Below, piece after piece: positions 36,319 to 47,026 of a stretch of DNA of 64,000 nt. The notes below the pieces were generated by a model, which was not told the DNA's origin, searched no databases, and worked only from the letters and a program-made list of their open reading frames with translations. Numbering within the stretch: the stretch's first letter is position 1; each line of letters begins with the position of its first letter. The translations under genes and the position numbers were made by a program. The DNA is taken from contig NZ_KE383821.1 of the NCBI RefSeq assembly GCF_000422385.1, positions 53,585 through 117,584 of the forward strand, written 5' to 3'. The DNA comes from Microbacterium indicum DSM 19969. Its GTDB lineage: Bacteria; Actinomycetota; Actinomycetes; Actinomycetales; Microbacteriaceae.

Positions 36319-37062
36319 TTACTTCTTGCCCTGGTTGGCGACGGCCGCGGCGCCCGCCTCGGCGGCCTCGGGGTCGAGGTAGCGGCCGGGTCCGACGGGC
36401 TTCATGTCGTCGCCGAGCTCGTAGACGAGCGGGATGCCCGTGGGGATGTTGAGCGCCGCGATGTCGTCGTCGCTGATGCCGTCGAGGTGCTTCACGAGCG
36501 CGCGCAGCGAGTTGCCGTGCGCCGCGACCATGACGGTCTTCCCCGCCTGCAGGTCGGGGACGATCGAGGACTCCCAGTAGGGCAGCATGCGGTCGATGAC
36601 GAGCTTGAGCGACTCGGTCGCGGGCAGCTCGTCGTCGATGCCGGCGTAGCGCGGGTCGTCGGTCTGCGCGAACTCGTCGTCGGCCGCGATGGCGGGCGGC
36701 GGCACGTCGAACGAGCGGCGCCAGGTCATGAACTGCTCCTCGCCGAACTCCTCGAGGGTCTGAGCCTTGTCCTTGCCCTGCAGCGCGCCGTAGTGGCGCT
36801 CGTTGAGGCGCCAAGAGCGGGTCACGGGGATCCACAGGCGGTCGGCCGCCTCGAGCGCGATGTTCGCGGTCTGGATCGCACGGCTCAGCACCGAGGTGTG
36901 CAGCACGTCGGGCAGCACACCCTGCTCGGCGAGCATCTCGCCGCCGCGCTTCGCCTCGGCCCGGCCCTTCTCGGTGAGTCGCACGTCGACCCATCCGGTG
37001 AAGAGGTTCTTCTCGTTCCACTCGCTCTGCCCGTGGCGGAGCAGGATCAGGGTGTGCGTCAT
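36319..37062 (-). CDS. gpmA: 2,3-bisphosphoglycerate-dependent phosphoglycerate mutase
   Basis: The 247-residue glycolytic enzyme has the phosphohistidine motif [18 protein letters not shown], the acid Glu in [12 protein letters not shown] and the second His in [17 protein letters not shown]. The C-terminal tail ([20 protein letters not shown]) is normal. TACGAT lies six bases before the ATG at 37062; codons further upstream in the same frame show no homology. Confidence 0.96.
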   Translation of the reverse strand: MTHTLILLRHGQSEWNEKNLFTGWVDVRLTEKGRAEAKRGGEMLAEQGVLPDVLHTSVLSRAIQTANIALEAADRLWIPVTRSWRLNERHYGALQGKDKAQTLEEFGEEQFMTWRRSFDVPPPAIAADDEFAQTDDPRYAGIDDELPATESLKLVIDRMLPYWESSIVPDLQAGKTVMVAAHGNSLRALVKHLDGISDDDIAALNIPTGIPLVYELGDDMKPVGPGRYLDPEAAEAGAAAVANQGKK

Positions 37063-37068
37063 GGGTCC

Positions 37069-37074
37069 ATCGTA
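37069..37074 (-). promoter_or_regulatory. -10 element of gpmA, leaderless type
   Basis: TACGAT, then six bases, then the ATG at 37062. Confidence 0.5.
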
Positions 37075-37113
37075 TCCAGCGCGGTTTCGCGGCGGTGAAC
37101 GAGAATGGACACC

Positions 37114-37914
37114 ATGCCCGCCCCGGAAGGATCCCCCACCCGCGGCACGACGGGCACCAACCGCCTGCGACGCGTCGACAGGTGGATCGCCCAGCTTCCC
37201 GCGCTGCGGGATGCGCCCGACCCGCTCGTCGTCGACCTCGGCTTCGGCGCATCGGGCGTGACGGCCTTCGAGCTCGCGACGCGGCTGCGGCCGCTCGGCG
37301 CCGAGGTCCTGGGCCTCGAGCTCGACCCGGACCGCGTCGCGACCGCGCGGGAGCAGCTCGCATCGGTGCGCCGCGGCGAGACCGCGTTCGCGGCCGACCT
37401 GCCGGTCTCGTTCGGCCGCGGCGGCTTCGAGATCCCCGCGCCGCGGGATCCGCTCGTCGTGCGGGCCTACAACGTCCTGCGGCAGTACGACGAGGCCGAG
37501 GTGCCCGCCGCGTGGGAGCGCATGACGTCGCGCCTCGCCCCGGGCGGCGTCCTCGTGGAGGGGACGTGCGACGAGATCGGGCGCGTCTCGGCGTGGGTCG
37601 CCGTCACGGCCGCGGGGCCGCAGTCGCTCTCGATCTCGCTGTCGCTCCCCCACCTCGAGCGCCCGTCGATCGTCGCCGAGCGCCTGCCGAAGGCGCTCAT
37701 CCACCACAACGTCGACGGCGAACGCGTGCACGACCTGATCCGCGACCTCGACGCCGAGTGGGATCGCGCCGCGGGATACGCCGCGTTCGGCCCCGTGCAG
37801 CGCTGGCTCGCCGCGACCGACGCCCTCGCCGTGCGCTGGCGGATCCTCACGCCGAAGCGCCGCTGCAGGCTCGGCGAGCTCACCGTGCCGTGGTCGTCCG
37901 TCTCCCCGCTCTGA
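37114..37914 (+). CDS. Class I SAM-dependent methyltransferase-like protein
   Basis: The 266-residue protein has a Rossmann-type motif [17 protein letters not shown] and a motif II-like [10 protein letters not shown], with a basic C-terminus ([11 protein letters not shown]). The substrate is unknown; related proteins are annotated only as methyltransferases. The ATG at 37114 is chosen because GAGAAT ends seven bases before it; an ATG nine bases earlier overlaps that hexamer. The gene is divergent from gpmA. Confidence 0.7.
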   Translation: MPAPEGSPTRGTTGTNRLRRVDRWIAQLPALRDAPDPLVVDLGFGASGVTAFELATRLRPLGAEVLGLELDPDRVATAREQLASVRRGETAFAADLPVSFGRGGFEIPAPRDPLVVRAYNVLRQYDEAEVPAAWERMTSRLAPGGVLVEGTCDEIGRVSAWVAVTAAGPQSLSISLSLPHLERPSIVAERLPKALIHHNVDGERVHDLIRDLDAEWDRAAGYAAFGPVQRWLAATDALAVRWRILTPKRRCRLGELTVPWSSVSPL

Positions 37915-37929
37915 GGCGACGCCCCGGAA

Positions 37930-39006
37930 TCAGGAGCGCCGGCTCAGCCGCGTGATCTTGGGGATCTCGGCGACGGATCCCGCGTCGGCCGGAACGATGA
38001 CCTCCTGCGCGGCCGCGATGCGCGTGTCGTCGTGCACGACCACGAGGGGCGCATCGGACGGCGTGCGGCGGCTCACGATCGCGAGCGCGACCGGGCCCAG
38101 CTCGTGGTGGTTCGCGACCGAGGTGACGTGCCCGACCTCGGCGTCGCCGTTCACCACCGCGTCGCCGGGCTCGGCCGGGACGTTCTCGGATCCGTCGAGG
38201 TGCAGGAGCACGAGACGGCGCGGCGGGTGCCCGAGGTTGTGGACCTTCGCGACCGTCTCCTGCCCGCGGTAGCAGCCCTTGTCGAGGTGCACGGCCGTGC
38301 GCAGCCAGTCGGCCTCGTGCGGGATCGTGCGCCCGTCGACCTCGTTCGCCCAGCGGGGCCGCCAGGCCGCGACCCGCAGGGCGTCGGCGGCGATCGCGCC
38401 CGCGACGGGCAGCTCGCCGAGGTCGGCGTCCGGCCGGACGATCGCCTCGACCCAGTGGTAGTCGGATCCGGGGTGCTCGGCGGCCTCGGCGTACTGCCAC
38501 CCGCCGGCGACGACGGCGGGCCAGGGGTCGGCCCAGACGAGGGGGATCTCTCCCCCGCGCTCGGCGGTCTCGACGAGGCGGTCGGCGGCCGCGCCCCCGC
38601 GGAAGGCGGCGACGACCGCGAGGTCGTCGCGGACCGCGATCTCCACGCGCATGCGGAAGCGCATCATCGTGAGCCACTTCGCGAGGCCCGCCGCGTCGTC
38701 GCGGTCGACGAGCAGCCACGCCGTCTCGCCGTCGTCGAGGACGCCCGCGACGTGCTCGACGCGGCCCTGCGGGTCGAGCACGAGGAACTCGGTGCTCTCG
38801 CCCGGCTGGAGGGTCGCGACCTGCTGCGATGTGATCGAGTCGAGCCAGGTGAGGCGATCGGGGCCCGTCAGCGAGACGATCGCGCGATCGCCGCGGGGCG
38901 CGACGGCGGCGCCGGCGGCGAGGCGCCGCTGCTCGGCGACGGGGTTGCCGGCGTGCTGGATCACGCCCGCGTCGTCTCGGACGACGCCCGCGCGATCGCC
39001 CAGCAT
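37930..39006 (-). CDS. Folate-dependent iron-sulfur assembly protein (YgfZ/GcvT-like)
   Basis: The 358-residue protein belongs to the YgfZ branch of the GcvT fold, with the diagnostic K-G-C-Y-R-G-Q-E in [16 protein letters not shown]. YgfZ binds tetrahydrofolate and helps maintain certain iron-sulfur enzymes. Its start codon shares one base with the stop of the nitrobindin-like gene (TGATG arrangement), so the two are cotranslated. Confidence 0.88.
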   Translation of the reverse strand: MLGDRAGVVRDDAGVIQHAGNPVAEQRRLAAGAAVAPRGDRAIVSLTGPDRLTWLDSITSQQVATLQPGESTEFLVLDPQGRVEHVAGVLDDGETAWLLVDRDDAAGLAKWLTMMRFRMRVEIAVRDDLAVVAAFRGGAAADRLVETAERGGEIPLVWADPWPAVVAGGWQYAEAAEHPGSDYHWVEAIVRPDADLGELPVAGAIAADALRVAAWRPRWANEVDGRTIPHEADWLRTAVHLDKGCYRGQETVAKVHNLGHPPRRLVLLHLDGSENVPAEPGDAVVNGDAEVGHVTSVANHHELGPVALAIVSRRTPSDAPLVVVHDDTRIAAAQEVIVPADAGSVAEIPKITRLSRRS

Positions 39007-39611
39007 CAGGAGACCTTCGCGAGGCGCGCCGAGGCGTGCGACCCGAGCTCGCGCCCGAGGGCGGCGATGTCCCACGCCCAGAGCAGGTGGCCGTCGACGA
39101 GCCCGTACATGCGGGTCGCGGCCGTGTAGGCGCGGGCGCCGGCCGAGCGCACGACGGCGTCGGTCCCGAGGTCGATGCGCGGCCCCTTGACCTCGCCGAC
39201 GTAGAGCTCCTGCACGCCGTCGCTGTGCGAGATCGCGGCCTCGATCGCGAAGCCGTCGTCCTTCGTGCGCAGGCGCTCGATGTCCTCGGCCGTGCGGGCC
39301 TTCGCCGTTCCGGGCGCGGGGAGCAGGCCGGGGCCGGCGTCGCCCTCGCTCGCGGGGATCGCGAGGCGCCAGAAGCCGGTCTCGGCGACGAGGGGCTGCG
39401 AGGCGCGGAACGCCGAGCCCGCGGTCGTCGCAGTGGCCGAGTAGTTGAGATAGGGGCCGCCGTCGTGGCTGAAGCTCACGCGGTGCGCGAACTCGCCCTC
39501 GTAGCGGGTGTCGCCGACGGTGTAGTCGATGACGCCGGTTCCCTCCCACACGCCGATGAGCCAGGACAGCGGGACGATCTCGGCGGGAAGGTCGGTGGGG
39601 ATCTCGATCAT
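39006..39611 (-). CDS. Nitrobindin-like heme-binding protein (FABP-related)
   Basis: The 201-residue beta-barrel protein shows the nitrobindin/THAP4 signature: [12 protein letters not shown] at the first strand and the heme-ligand histidine in [14 protein letters not shown] near the C-terminus. Nitrobindins bind ferric heme and can convert peroxynitrite to nitrate. It is paired with the YgfZ gene in many actinobacteria, which suggests a shared role in protecting iron cofactors; that link is inference. Confidence 0.85.
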   Translation of the reverse strand: MIEIPTDLPAEIVPLSWLIGVWEGTGVIDYTVGDTRYEGEFAHRVSFSHDGGPYLNYSATATTAGSAFRASQPLVAETGFWRLAIPASEGDAGPGLLPAPGTAKARTAEDIERLRTKDDGFAIEAAISHSDGVQELYVGEVKGPRIDLGTDAVVRSAGARAYTAATRMYGLVDGHLLWAWDIAALGRELGSHASARLAKVS

Positions 39612-39661
39612 GATCCCCTCAGTCTATTTCGCGCCGGCGGGGACGGCGCGGACGCGGCGGA

Positions 39662-39796
39662 TCAGCGCTGGCCGCGGAAGAGGTTGACGATGACGGTTCC
39701 GGCGACGAACGCGATCGCGAGGCCCGCGAGGCCGAGGAGGCCGACGAAGAACATCTCGAGGGCGAAGACGTCGATGTCTGCGAGGAAGTCGAGCAT
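39662..39796 (-). CDS. 44-residue single-pass membrane protein
   Basis: [20 protein letters not shown] continues into a hydrophobic helix and ends NLFRGQR. It is too short for most gene finders, but a TAGGGT -10 ends seven bases before the ATG, the codon use is normal for this genome, and it fills an otherwise empty interval. The function is unknown. Confidence 0.65.
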   Translation of the reverse strand: MLDFLADIDVFALEMFFVGLLGLAGLAIAFVAGTVIVNLFRGQR

Positions 39797-39803
39797 GTGC
39801 CTC

Positions 39804-39809
39804 ACCCTA
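39804..39809 (-). promoter_or_regulatory. -10 element of the 44-residue membrane protein gene, leaderless type
   Basis: TAGGGT, then seven bases, then the ATG at 39796. Confidence 0.45.
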
Positions 39810-40145
39810 TCCGATCGGCGCGAAGGACAGACCCGACGCGACCGCCGTGAACAGCGCGGTGAACACCGAGACGATCCCGACGATGAGGACGGCGCCGAGG
39901 GCGGCCGTCGCGGTGCGCAGGATGAAGCCGTCGGATCGTCCGACGACGAGCTGGATCGTGAACGACCCGATCGTCGTGAGGCCCACGACGGCGACGTACC
40001 AAGCCCACCGCGCGTCGGGGGCCGGGACGATCGCGGCGACGAGCGCGAGGACGAACGCGAAGATCCACGGCAGGAGGAGACCCTGGCTCGCGCGGATCCG
40101 ACGCACCAGGCGCCGTGCCGCGCGAGGCTTCGTCGCTGTCGTCAT
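39807..40145 (-). CDS. Small membrane protein, three transmembrane helices
   Basis: The 112-residue protein has a basic N-terminus ([16 protein letters not shown]) and three predicted membrane helices (about 23-40, 49-70 and 82-105). It is a conserved hypothetical by appearance and its function is not known. GGAGGG precedes the ATG at 40145; an upstream in-frame ATG would add eight residues. Confidence 0.65.
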   Translation of the reverse strand: MTTATKPRAARRLVRRIRASQGLLLPWIFAFVLALVAAIVPAPDARWAWYVAVVGLTTIGSFTIQLVVGRSDGFILRTATAALGAVLIVGIVSVFTALFTAVASGLSFAPIG

Positions 40146-40353
40146 CGTGCCCTCCCGTGTCCGGCGCACCCCTCGCGCTCCGGTGCATACATTGTGCCTC
40201 CCGAGCCGCCCGGAACCGCGCCGATCCCGCGATCCCCGGACAGTCCACAGAATATCGACGAGGGGTCCTCCCGCTCAGTGCCCTCTCAGTACTGCCGTAC
40301 TATGGGGCGAACTGCAGGGTACGGACCCCCGGCCGGCCCGAAAGGAAGTTCTC

Positions 40354-41049
40354 GTGGCACAACTGCTCGTCCTCAGCTCCGCCCCCGGTCCCGTCCTGCC
40401 TGCCCTCGACCTGCTCAGCCACCGCGCACGGCAGATCCCGGCCGAACCCGCCCAGCTCGTCAACGCGCCGAGCGCCGACGTCATCTTCGTCGACGCGCGC
40501 GGCGACCTCGCCGGCGCGAAGTCGCTGTGCCGCATCCTCAACACGACGGGGCTCGACGCGCCCCTCATGCTGATCGTCACCGAGGGCGGCCTCACGGCCG
40601 TGAACAGCGACTGGGGCGTCGACGACGTCGTGCTCGTCGGGGCCGGCCCCGCCGAGGTCGACGCGCGGATCCGTCTCGTGATCGGCCGCCAGGACGACCA
40701 GCCGCAGTCCACGCGGATCCAGACCTCCGGCATCACGATCGACGAGTCGTCGTACTCGGCGAAGGTGCACGGCAAGCCGCTCGACCTCACCTACAAGGAG
40801 TTCCAGCTGCTGCACTTCTTCGCGACGCACCCCTCCCGGGTGTTCACCCGCGAGCAGCTGCTGAGCGAGGTGTGGGGCTACGACTACTTCGGCGGCACCC
40901 GCACGGTCGACGTGCACGTCAGGCGCCTACGCGCGAAGCTCGGCGACCTCGAGCAGCTCATCGGCACGGTCCGCAACGTCGGCTACCGCTTCAACGTGTA
41001 CGACGACGACCAGGTCCCCGCGCCGCGCTCGCGACAGAAGACCCAGTAG
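40354..41049 (+). CDS. glnR: GlnR, orphan OmpR-type nitrogen regulator
   Basis: The 231-residue protein closely follows actinobacterial GlnR: an atypical receiver lacking the phosphorylation pocket ([20 protein letters not shown]), then the highly conserved DNA-binding domain with [14 protein letters not shown] helix and [20 protein letters not shown]. No kinase gene is adjacent. GlnR controls glutamine synthetase, ammonium and nitrate uptake. It starts at a GTG with AAAGGA before it; TACTAT at 40298-40303 is a possible -10. Confidence 0.9.
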   Translation: MAQLLVLSSAPGPVLPALDLLSHRARQIPAEPAQLVNAPSADVIFVDARGDLAGAKSLCRILNTTGLDAPLMLIVTEGGLTAVNSDWGVDDVVLVGAGPAEVDARIRLVIGRQDDQPQSTRIQTSGITIDESSYSAKVHGKPLDLTYKEFQLLHFFATHPSRVFTREQLLSEVWGYDYFGGTRTVDVHVRRLRAKLGDLEQLIGTVRNVGYRFNVYDDDQVPAPRSRQKTQ

Positions 41050-41093
41050 CGGCGTTCACCGACGCGTCGCCCGCAGGTGTCAGGATGGACCCC

Positions 41094-43286
41094 ATGAGCG
41101 ACTCTCCCCTCGTGGACCCCCTGCTGGACGACGCGGAAGACGACGACTTCGACGCGCTCGTCGGATCCGATGACGTCGACCTCCCGCGCGACCGGTACAC
41201 CGACCGCGAGATCAGCTGGCTCGCCTTCAACCAGCGTGTGCTCGAGCTCGCCGAGGATCCGGAACTCCCGCTCCTCGAGCGATCGAACTTCCTCTCGATC
41301 TTCGCGAGCAACCTCGACGAGTTCTTCATGGTGCGCGTCGCGGGGCTCAAGCGCCGCATCGTCACGGGGCTCGCGGTGCCGACGAACATCGGCACGCCCG
41401 CGCAGAAGGTGCTCGAGGCGATCGGCAGCGAGGCTCAGGGCCTGCAGGCCCGCCACGCCGCCGTCTGGAGCGAGACGGTCCGCCCGGCGCTCAGCGCGGA
41501 GGGCGTCGACATCGTCGACTGGACCGAGCTCACCGACAGCGAGCGCGCCGGCCTGTACGAGTACTTCCAGCAGCAGGTCTTCCCCGTGCTCATGCCGCTC
41601 GCCGTGGATCCCGCGCACCCCTTCCCCTACATCTCGGGGCTCTCGCTGAACCTCGCGGTGCGGATCCTCAACACCCGCACGGGCCGCGAGGAGTTCGCCC
41701 GCATCAAGGTGCCGCCCATGTTGCCGCGCCTCGTGCGCGTTCCCGCGAAGGGCGACGACGAGCGCGTGCGCCTCCTGCCGCTCGAGACGCTCGTCGCCGA
41801 GAACCTGTCCGACCTGTTCCCGGGCATGGAGATCCTCCAGCACCACGCGTTCCGCCTCACGCGCAACGAGGACGTCGTGATCGACGAGGACGAGTCCGAG
41901 AACCTCATCCAGGTGCTCGAGGAGGAGCTGCTGCGCCGCCGCTTCGGCCCGCCCATCCGCCTGGAGATCACCGAGGACATGGACGAGCACACGCTCGAGC
42001 TGCTGCTCGACGAGCTCGACATCTCGGAGCAGGAGGTCTACCGCCTGCCCGCGCCGCTCGACCTGCGCGCGCTCTCCGAGCTCGGCGACCTCGACCGCCC
42101 CGACCTCAAGTACACGAAGCATGTGCCCGTCACGGCGCTCGCGCTGCGCCCGACCGACAGCGACTCGAAGCACGCGAAGGCCGACATCTTCAGCGCGATC
42201 CGCCAGGGCGACGTCCTCGTGCACCACCCGTACGAGTCGTTCGCGACGAGCGTGCAGGCGTTCCTCGAGCAGGCGGCGCGGGATCCGCAGGTCCTCGCGA
42301 TCAAGCAGACCCTGTACCGCACCTCGGGCGACAGCCCCATCGTGAAGGCGCTCATCGACGCCGCCGAGGCCGGCAAGCAGGTCCTCGCGCTCGTCGAGGT
42401 CAAGGCGCGCTTCGACGAGGCGAACAACATCGAGTGGGCACGGATCCTCGAGAAGTCGGGCGTGCACGTCGTGTACGGCCTCGTCGGGCTCAAGACCCAC
42501 TGCAAGATCGCGACGGTCGTCCGCGAGGAGCACGGCCAGCTGCGCCACTACACGCACATCGGCACGGGCAACTACAACCCCAAGACGAGCCGCCTGTACG
42601 AGGACATGGGCCTCTTCACGGCCGACCCCGTCGTCGGGCGCGACGTGACGCGCCTGTTCAACGAGCTGTCGGGATACGCGATCGAGAAGAAGTTCTCGCG
42701 CCTCCTCACGGCGCCTCTCCTCCTGCGCCAGGGCCTCCTGCGCCTCATCGAGCGCGAGCGGCAGAACGCGCTCGACGGCAAGCCCGCGCGGGTGCGGATC
42801 AAGGTCAACTCGATGGTCGACGAGAGGATCATCGACGCCCTCTACCGCGCCTCGATGGCGGGCGTGAGGGTCGACGTGTGGGTGCGCGGCATCTGCAGCC
42901 TCCGCGTCGACCTGCCCGGCGTGAGCGACAACATCCGCGTGCGCAGCGTCCTCGGCCGCTACCTCGAGCACGCGCGCATCTTCCTGTTCGAGAACGGCGG
43001 CAGCACCGAGGCCTACATCGGCAGCGCCGACATGATGCACCGCAACCTCGACCGCCGCGTCGAGGCGCTCGTGAGCGTCACGCGCCCCACGCACGTCAAG
43101 GAGCTCTCGCAGTTCTTCGACCTCGCGATGGACGACGGCTCGTCGACGTGGCACCTCGGAGCCGAGGGATCCTGGGAGCGCCACCACCGCGGCCCCGACG
43201 GCGAGCCGCTCGTCGACGTGCAGGACCGCACCATGACGCTGATCCAGCGCCGCCGCCGCGCGCGCACCGCACGAGGCTCCGTGTGA
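41094..43286 (+). CDS. ppk1: Polyphosphate kinase 1
   Basis: The 730-residue enzyme polymerises the gamma phosphate of ATP into polyphosphate, reversibly. It has the N-terminal domain with [17 protein letters not shown] and [12 protein letters not shown], and the two phospholipase-D-like C-terminal domains. These contain [17 protein letters not shown], the autophosphorylated His region [13 protein letters not shown] and [17 protein letters not shown]. The next gene overlaps by 4 bases. This pairing with a Nudix/RHG hydrolase, and regX3-senX3-phoU 5 kb away, point to coordinated phosphate handling. Confidence 0.95.
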   Translation: MSDSPLVDPLLDDAEDDDFDALVGSDDVDLPRDRYTDREISWLAFNQRVLELAEDPELPLLERSNFLSIFASNLDEFFMVRVAGLKRRIVTGLAVPTNIGTPAQKVLEAIGSEAQGLQARHAAVWSETVRPALSAEGVDIVDWTELTDSERAGLYEYFQQQVFPVLMPLAVDPAHPFPYISGLSLNLAVRILNTRTGREEFARIKVPPMLPRLVRVPAKGDDERVRLLPLETLVAENLSDLFPGMEILQHHAFRLTRNEDVVIDEDESENLIQVLEEELLRRRFGPPIRLEITEDMDEHTLELLLDELDISEQEVYRLPAPLDLRALSELGDLDRPDLKYTKHVPVTALALRPTDSDSKHAKADIFSAIRQGDVLVHHPYESFATSVQAFLEQAARDPQVLAIKQTLYRTSGDSPIVKALIDAAEAGKQVLALVEVKARFDEANNIEWARILEKSGVHVVYGLVGLKTHCKIATVVREEHGQLRHYTHIGTGNYNPKTSRLYEDMGLFTADPVVGRDVTRLFNELSGYAIEKKFSRLLTAPLLLRQGLLRLIERERQNALDGKPARVRIKVNSMVDERIIDALYRASMAGVRVDVWVRGICSLRVDLPGVSDNIRVRSVLGRYLEHARIFLFENGGSTEAYIGSADMMHRNLDRRVEALVSVTRPTHVKELSQFFDLAMDDGSSTWHLGAEGSWERHHRGPDGEPLVDVQDRTMTLIQRRRRARTARGSV

Positions 43287-44206
43287 AGACGGGCACCGTC
43301 TACGCCGCCGGCGGGGTGCTCTGGCGCTTCGCCGGCGGCGAGCTCGAAGTCGCGCTCGTGTACCGCGAGAAGTACCGCGACCTGTCGTTCCCCAAGGGCA
43401 AGGCCGAGCGGGGCGAGTCGCTCGCCGAGACGGCCGTGCGCGAGCTCGAGGAGGAGACGGGGATCCGAGGATCCCTCGGCCCCTCCCTCGGCACCGTCCG
43501 CTACGGCATGCCGTCGGGGCGGGAGAAGGTCGTGCACTACTGGGCCGTCGAGGCGACCGACGAGGCCGTCGCCGCGTCGACCTTCGCCCCGAACAAGGAG
43601 ATCGCGCGGCTCGACTGGGTGACGGTCGCCGACGCCGACGACCGGCTGAGCTACCCCGTCGACCGCTCGGTCCTCGCCGACTTCCGGCGGCTCGTCGAAG
43701 CGGGCGGGCTCGGGACCTTCCCCATCGTGCTCATGCGGCACGGACAGGCGGGGCCCGCGGGCGTCGCGGGCGACGCGTCGCGGACACTGACGGAGCGCGG
43801 CGAGGCGCAGGCGCGCGGGGCCGTCGGGCCGCTCCGCGCCTTCGGCGTCCGCCGCGTGTGGGCCTCCGACGCCGTGCGCTGCGTGCAGACGGCGACGCCC
43901 ATCGCCGAGGCGATCGGCAAGCGCGTGCACCCCGAGCCGCTCATCAGCCAGGACGCGTGGGAGGACGGATCCGCGGATCCCGCACCCCTCGTCGCGCTGC
44001 GCATCGCGAAGCGCAAGGCGACCGTGATCTGCTCGCACGGGCCCGTGCTGCCGCTCATCATGCGGTCGCTCGAGCAGGCGACGGGGGTCGCGCCGTCGGA
44101 CGAGCTCCTCGAGGCGACGCGCCTCGCGACGGGCGCCTTCACGGTCGTGCACGTGTCGCCCGACGCCGGCATCATCGCGGTCGAGACGCACCCGGCCCGG
44201 GCATAG
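43283..44206 (+). CDS. Nudix hydrolase fused to histidine phosphatase (MutT1-like)
   Basis: The 307-residue protein has two domains. The Nudix domain (1-140) carries the full box [20 protein letters not shown] followed by TGI. The histidine-phosphatase domain (about 150-307) carries LMRHGQAG and ICSHGPVLP. This architecture is that of mycobacterial MutT1, which hydrolyses 8-oxo-GTP/dGTP and diadenosine polyphosphates. It starts at a GTG overlapping the ppk1 stop. Confidence 0.88.
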   Translation: MKTGTVYAAGGVLWRFAGGELEVALVYREKYRDLSFPKGKAERGESLAETAVRELEEETGIRGSLGPSLGTVRYGMPSGREKVVHYWAVEATDEAVAASTFAPNKEIARLDWVTVADADDRLSYPVDRSVLADFRRLVEAGGLGTFPIVLMRHGQAGPAGVAGDASRTLTERGEAQARGAVGPLRAFGVRRVWASDAVRCVQTATPIAEAIGKRVHPEPLISQDAWEDGSADPAPLVALRIAKRKATVICSHGPVLPLIMRSLEQATGVAPSDELLEATRLATGAFTVVHVSPDAGIIAVETHPARA

Positions 44207-44209
44207 GGT
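44204..44209 (+). promoter_or_regulatory. -10 element of trpS, leaderless type
   Basis: TAGGGT, then six bases, then the GTG at 44216. The hexamer overlaps the stop of the upstream gene. Confidence 0.5.
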
Positions 44210-44215
44210 GGTTCG

Positions 44216-45226
44216 GTGACCAAGGCACGACTCTTCTCCGGCATGCAGCCCTCCGCCGACTCGCTCCAGATCGGCAACTACATCGGCGCGCTCATGCAGT
44301 GGCGCGACATGCAGTCGGAGTTCGACGCGTTCTTCTCGGTCGTCGACCTGCACGCGATCACGGTGGCGCAGGATCCCGCCGAGCTCCGCGCGAAGACCCG
44401 CCGCACCGCGGCCCAGTACATCGCCGCGGGCATCGAGCCCGAGAAGTCGACGCTCTTCGTGCAGTCGCAGGTTCCGGCGCACGCCGAGCTCGCGTGGATC
44501 CTGTCCTCGATCACGGGCTTCGGCGAGGCCGGACGCATGACGCAGTTCAAGGACAAGTCGCAGCGGTACGGCGCCGACCAGACGACCGTCGCGCTGTTCA
44601 CCTACCCCGTGCTCATGGCCGCCGACATCTTGCTCTACCAGACGAAGGCCGTGCCGGTCGGCGACGACCAGAAGCAGCACGTCGAGCTCACGCGCAACCT
44701 CGCCGAGCGGTTCAACTCGCGCTTCGGCGAGACGTTCACGGTGCCCGACCCCGTGATCCCGGGCGAGACCGCGCGGATCTACGACCTGCAGGACCCGTCG
44801 TCGAAGATGTCGAAGTCTGCCGAGTCGCAGGCCGGCGTGCTGTACCTGCTCGACGACGTCGCCGTCACGGCAAAGAAGGTCATGCGCGCCGTGACCGACA
44901 GCGAGGGCGTCGTGCGATACGACCGGGCCGAGAAGCCGGGCGTCTCGAACCTCATGTCGATCTACGGGGCCCTCACGGGATCCGCCCTCTCTGCCGTCGA
45001 GGACGAGTTCGCGGGGCGCGGGTACGGCGACTTCAAGAAGGCCGTTCGCGACGCGATCGTCGCCGAGTTCGAGCCCGTGCGCGCGCGCACGCTCGAGCTG
45101 CTCGACGACCCGGCCGAGCTCGACCGGCTGCTCGCGGTCAACGCGGCGCGCGCCGCCGAGGTGGCCGAGGAGACGCTGTCGGCCGTGTACGAGCGCATCG
45201 GGCTGCTGCGGGCACCGCGTGCCTGA
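44216..45226 (+). CDS. trpS: Tryptophanyl-tRNA synthetase
   Basis: The 336-residue class I enzyme has the HIGH-type loop QPSADSLQIGNYIGAL, the tryptophan-pocket segment DLHAIT and the KMSKS motif SSKMSKSAES. The length is normal. The downstream acetyltransferase gene overlaps its end by 8 bases. Confidence 0.96.
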   Translation: MTKARLFSGMQPSADSLQIGNYIGALMQWRDMQSEFDAFFSVVDLHAITVAQDPAELRAKTRRTAAQYIAAGIEPEKSTLFVQSQVPAHAELAWILSSITGFGEAGRMTQFKDKSQRYGADQTTVALFTYPVLMAADILLYQTKAVPVGDDQKQHVELTRNLAERFNSRFGETFTVPDPVIPGETARIYDLQDPSSKMSKSAESQAGVLYLLDDVAVTAKKVMRAVTDSEGVVRYDRAEKPGVSNLMSIYGALTGSALSAVEDEFAGRGYGDFKKAVRDAIVAEFEPVRARTLELLDDPAELDRLLAVNAARAAEVAEETLSAVYERIGLLRAPRA

Positions 45227-45776
45227 GGCCGTCGCCCTCTCGACCTGCCGGCTCACCCTCTCGATCCCGACGTCCGATGACGTCGACGCGATCTGCGACG
45301 CGTGCCAGGATCCGCTGATCCAGGAGTACACGACCGTCCCGTCGCCGTACACGCGCGACGACGCGCGGACCTTCGTCGAGCTCGTCGACGGCTGGTGGCG
45401 GACGGGCGACGAGTGCACGTGGGCGGTGCGCGCCGACGGCGAGCTCGTCGGCATGGTCGGCCTGCACCGGATCGCCGACGGGGCCGCCGAGCTCGGGTAC
45501 TGGATGGCGGCGCCTGGCCGCGGGCGCGGGTACGTCACGGAGGCGGCGGGCGCGGTCCTCGACTTCGCGTTCGGGCCGATGCGCCTCGAGCGGGTGTCGT
45601 GGCGGGCCGTCGTCGGCAACACGGCGTCGGCGCGGGTCGCCCAGAAGCTCGGTTTCCGATACGAGGGGCTCATCCGCCGCGGCCTCCCGGGCCACGGTGT
45701 ACGGACCGACGGCTGGCTGGCGGGTCTGCTCCCGGGTGATCCCCGCGAGCCCTCCGCCTGGCCCGTCCTCCCGTAG
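45219..45776 (+). CDS. GNAT-family acetyltransferase (RimJ/RimL-like)
   Basis: The 185-residue enzyme has the GNAT acetyl-CoA loop APGRGRGYVTEA and the RimJ/L-type ending VGNTASARVAQKLGFRYEGLIRR in part. The acceptor (a protein N-terminus or a small molecule) cannot be read from sequence. It is cotranslated with trpS through an 8-base overlap and starts at a GTG. Confidence 0.85.
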   Translation: MPEAVALSTCRLTLSIPTSDDVDAICDACQDPLIQEYTTVPSPYTRDDARTFVELVDGWWRTGDECTWAVRADGELVGMVGLHRIADGAAELGYWMAAPGRGRGYVTEAAGAVLDFAFGPMRLERVSWRAVVGNTASARVAQKLGFRYEGLIRRGLPGHGVRTDGWLAGLLPGDPREPSAWPVLP

Positions 45777-45839
45777 GCCCCGCCGCTCCGCTGCCCCGGC
45801 TTCCCCGCCCGTCGGCCCGCGGCGCACCCCGCCCGCCGC

Positions 45840-45923
45840 GGCAGAACCACGGCAGATCTGACCGGCGGGCGCCGCCACCCGGCGTGTCGTGACACATCCC
45901 GCGGTCCGTGCCGTCGTCGTGCC
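45840..45923. repeat. 84-bp palindromic element, family B copy 1
   Basis: Left end GCAGAACCACGGCAGATC, right end TGCCGTCGTCGTGCC. Part of a four-copy family; lies in the 247-base gap between the acetyltransferase gene and the second nuclease-like gene. Confidence 0.65.
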
Positions 45924-45961
45924 GAGGGACTGCCGAGCCAACTGCCGAAGAGCCGGCGCCA

Positions 45962-46045
45962 CGCAGGAGTACGGCACAACTGCACCTCTCGCCGGGCCGG
46001 ACGGCGTGTCGGCGGGGGCCGGGTCAGATCCGCCGCACTCCTGCT
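45962..46045. repeat. 84-bp palindromic element, family B copy 2
   Basis: Left end CGCAGGAGTACGGCA (identical over 15 bases to copy 4), right end GCCGCACTCCTGCTG. It overlaps the last codons of the nuclease-like gene. Confidence 0.75.
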
Positions 46046-46896
46046 GAGGGGCCGCGCTCCAGCAGAGTCGCGACCGCGTGCACGAGCAGACTCGGCGCCG
46101 TGAAGATCTGGTTCGCGGTCGGACGCAGCGTCGTGAAGCCGCGCGCGGCGAGCTTGAGGTCCCGCGCCCGATCGCGCTCCTGCTCGTCCCACCCGGAATG
46201 GAACTCGCGACTGTCGCACTCGATCACGATCCACCCGTCGACGACGAGATCCACGCGTCCGATTCCCGCGATCACGACCTGCAGCTCGACCGAGACCCCG
46301 AACACTCGGACGAGCAGTCGGGCGAGCGTCTCGGGCCCCGACTCCGCGCGACCGTCGACGAGTCGCCGCAGCCGGCGAAGCCGACGCGGGAGCCTCGCGA
46401 ACAGCTCGCCGAGCTGCCGCTCCTCGACGATCCCGAGGTGCAGCGCGCTGTCGATCGTCGCGATCGCGGGGCGCACCGGCTGGCACAGCACTGCCTGTCT
46501 GACGGCGCTGAGCGGATCCGCGATCGTCGAATCGGCCGGAGCCGGATCCTCCCGCCAGTGCGGTACCACTCCGTGGGCCGCGTTGTCGAGCCGCACGATG
46601 CGCGAATGCGGCGAGCGCAGCATCGTGCGAGCGCGCGGGATCTGCACGTGCAGCCGCCGGTCGTCGCTCAGCACGAAGACGCCGAGCTCGCGCATGAGTG
46701 AGACGCAGTCGAGCCGGCCGCCGATGCGGACCGCAGACGTGATCCCTTCCGGGGCGCTCCCGTGAACGTAGTGGTCGCGGCGCGCACGGACGAGCGCGCC
46801 GACCTCCAGCGAGCGCTCGATGCCGGCTCGCGACATGCCGTCGCCTCGGAGCTCGGCGTACGACCAGCTCCGGGTGTGGGCGGTATCGATGACCAT
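46024..46896 (-). CDS. AbiEi-like winged-helix plus DUF559-type nuclease protein
   Basis: The 290-residue protein has an N-terminal winged-helix segment of AbiEi type (AELRGDGMSRAGIERSLEVG, then ALVRARRDHYVHG) and a C-terminal DUF559 domain of PD-(D/E)XK type: E in PETLARLL, D in IGRVDLVVDG and E in IVIECDSREFHSG, then the basic helix RARDLKLAARGF. The domain order is the same as in the gene at 8301-9218, although the sequences differ greatly. No toxin partner is next to it. The ATG at 46896 is chosen since homology starts there. Family B palindromes lie on both sides. Confidence 0.7.
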   Translation of the reverse strand: MVIDTAHTRSWSYAELRGDGMSRAGIERSLEVGALVRARRDHYVHGSAPEGITSAVRIGGRLDCVSLMRELGVFVLSDDRRLHVQIPRARTMLRSPHSRIVRLDNAAHGVVPHWREDPAPADSTIADPLSAVRQAVLCQPVRPAIATIDSALHLGIVEERQLGELFARLPRRLRRLRRLVDGRAESGPETLARLLVRVFGVSVELQVVIAGIGRVDLVVDGWIVIECDSREFHSGWDEQERDRARDLKLAARGFTTLRPTANQIFTAPSLLVHAVATLLERGPSAGVRRI

Positions 46897-47026
46897 GCCG
46901 ACACACTGCGCGGATCCGGCGTCGGCCCGTTCCGCGAGGGCGCCGAATCCGCCGTTTCGGTGGACAGCAGCCGAGATCCGGCGGGTGGGGACGCGCTGCC
47001 CCGCACCTCCGACACGCCGGCCCCGC

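Noticed and set aside
36319..37731. Longer Gpm with an N-terminal extension
   Set aside because: The frame is open upstream but antisense to the methyltransferase gene; family homology and the -10 hexamer both fix the start at 37062.
43013..46906. Very long minus-strand frame through ppk1, mutT1 and trpS
   Set aside because: It is antisense to three clear genes, is rich in arginine and histidine as expected of a high-GC shadow frame, and has no recognisable domain.
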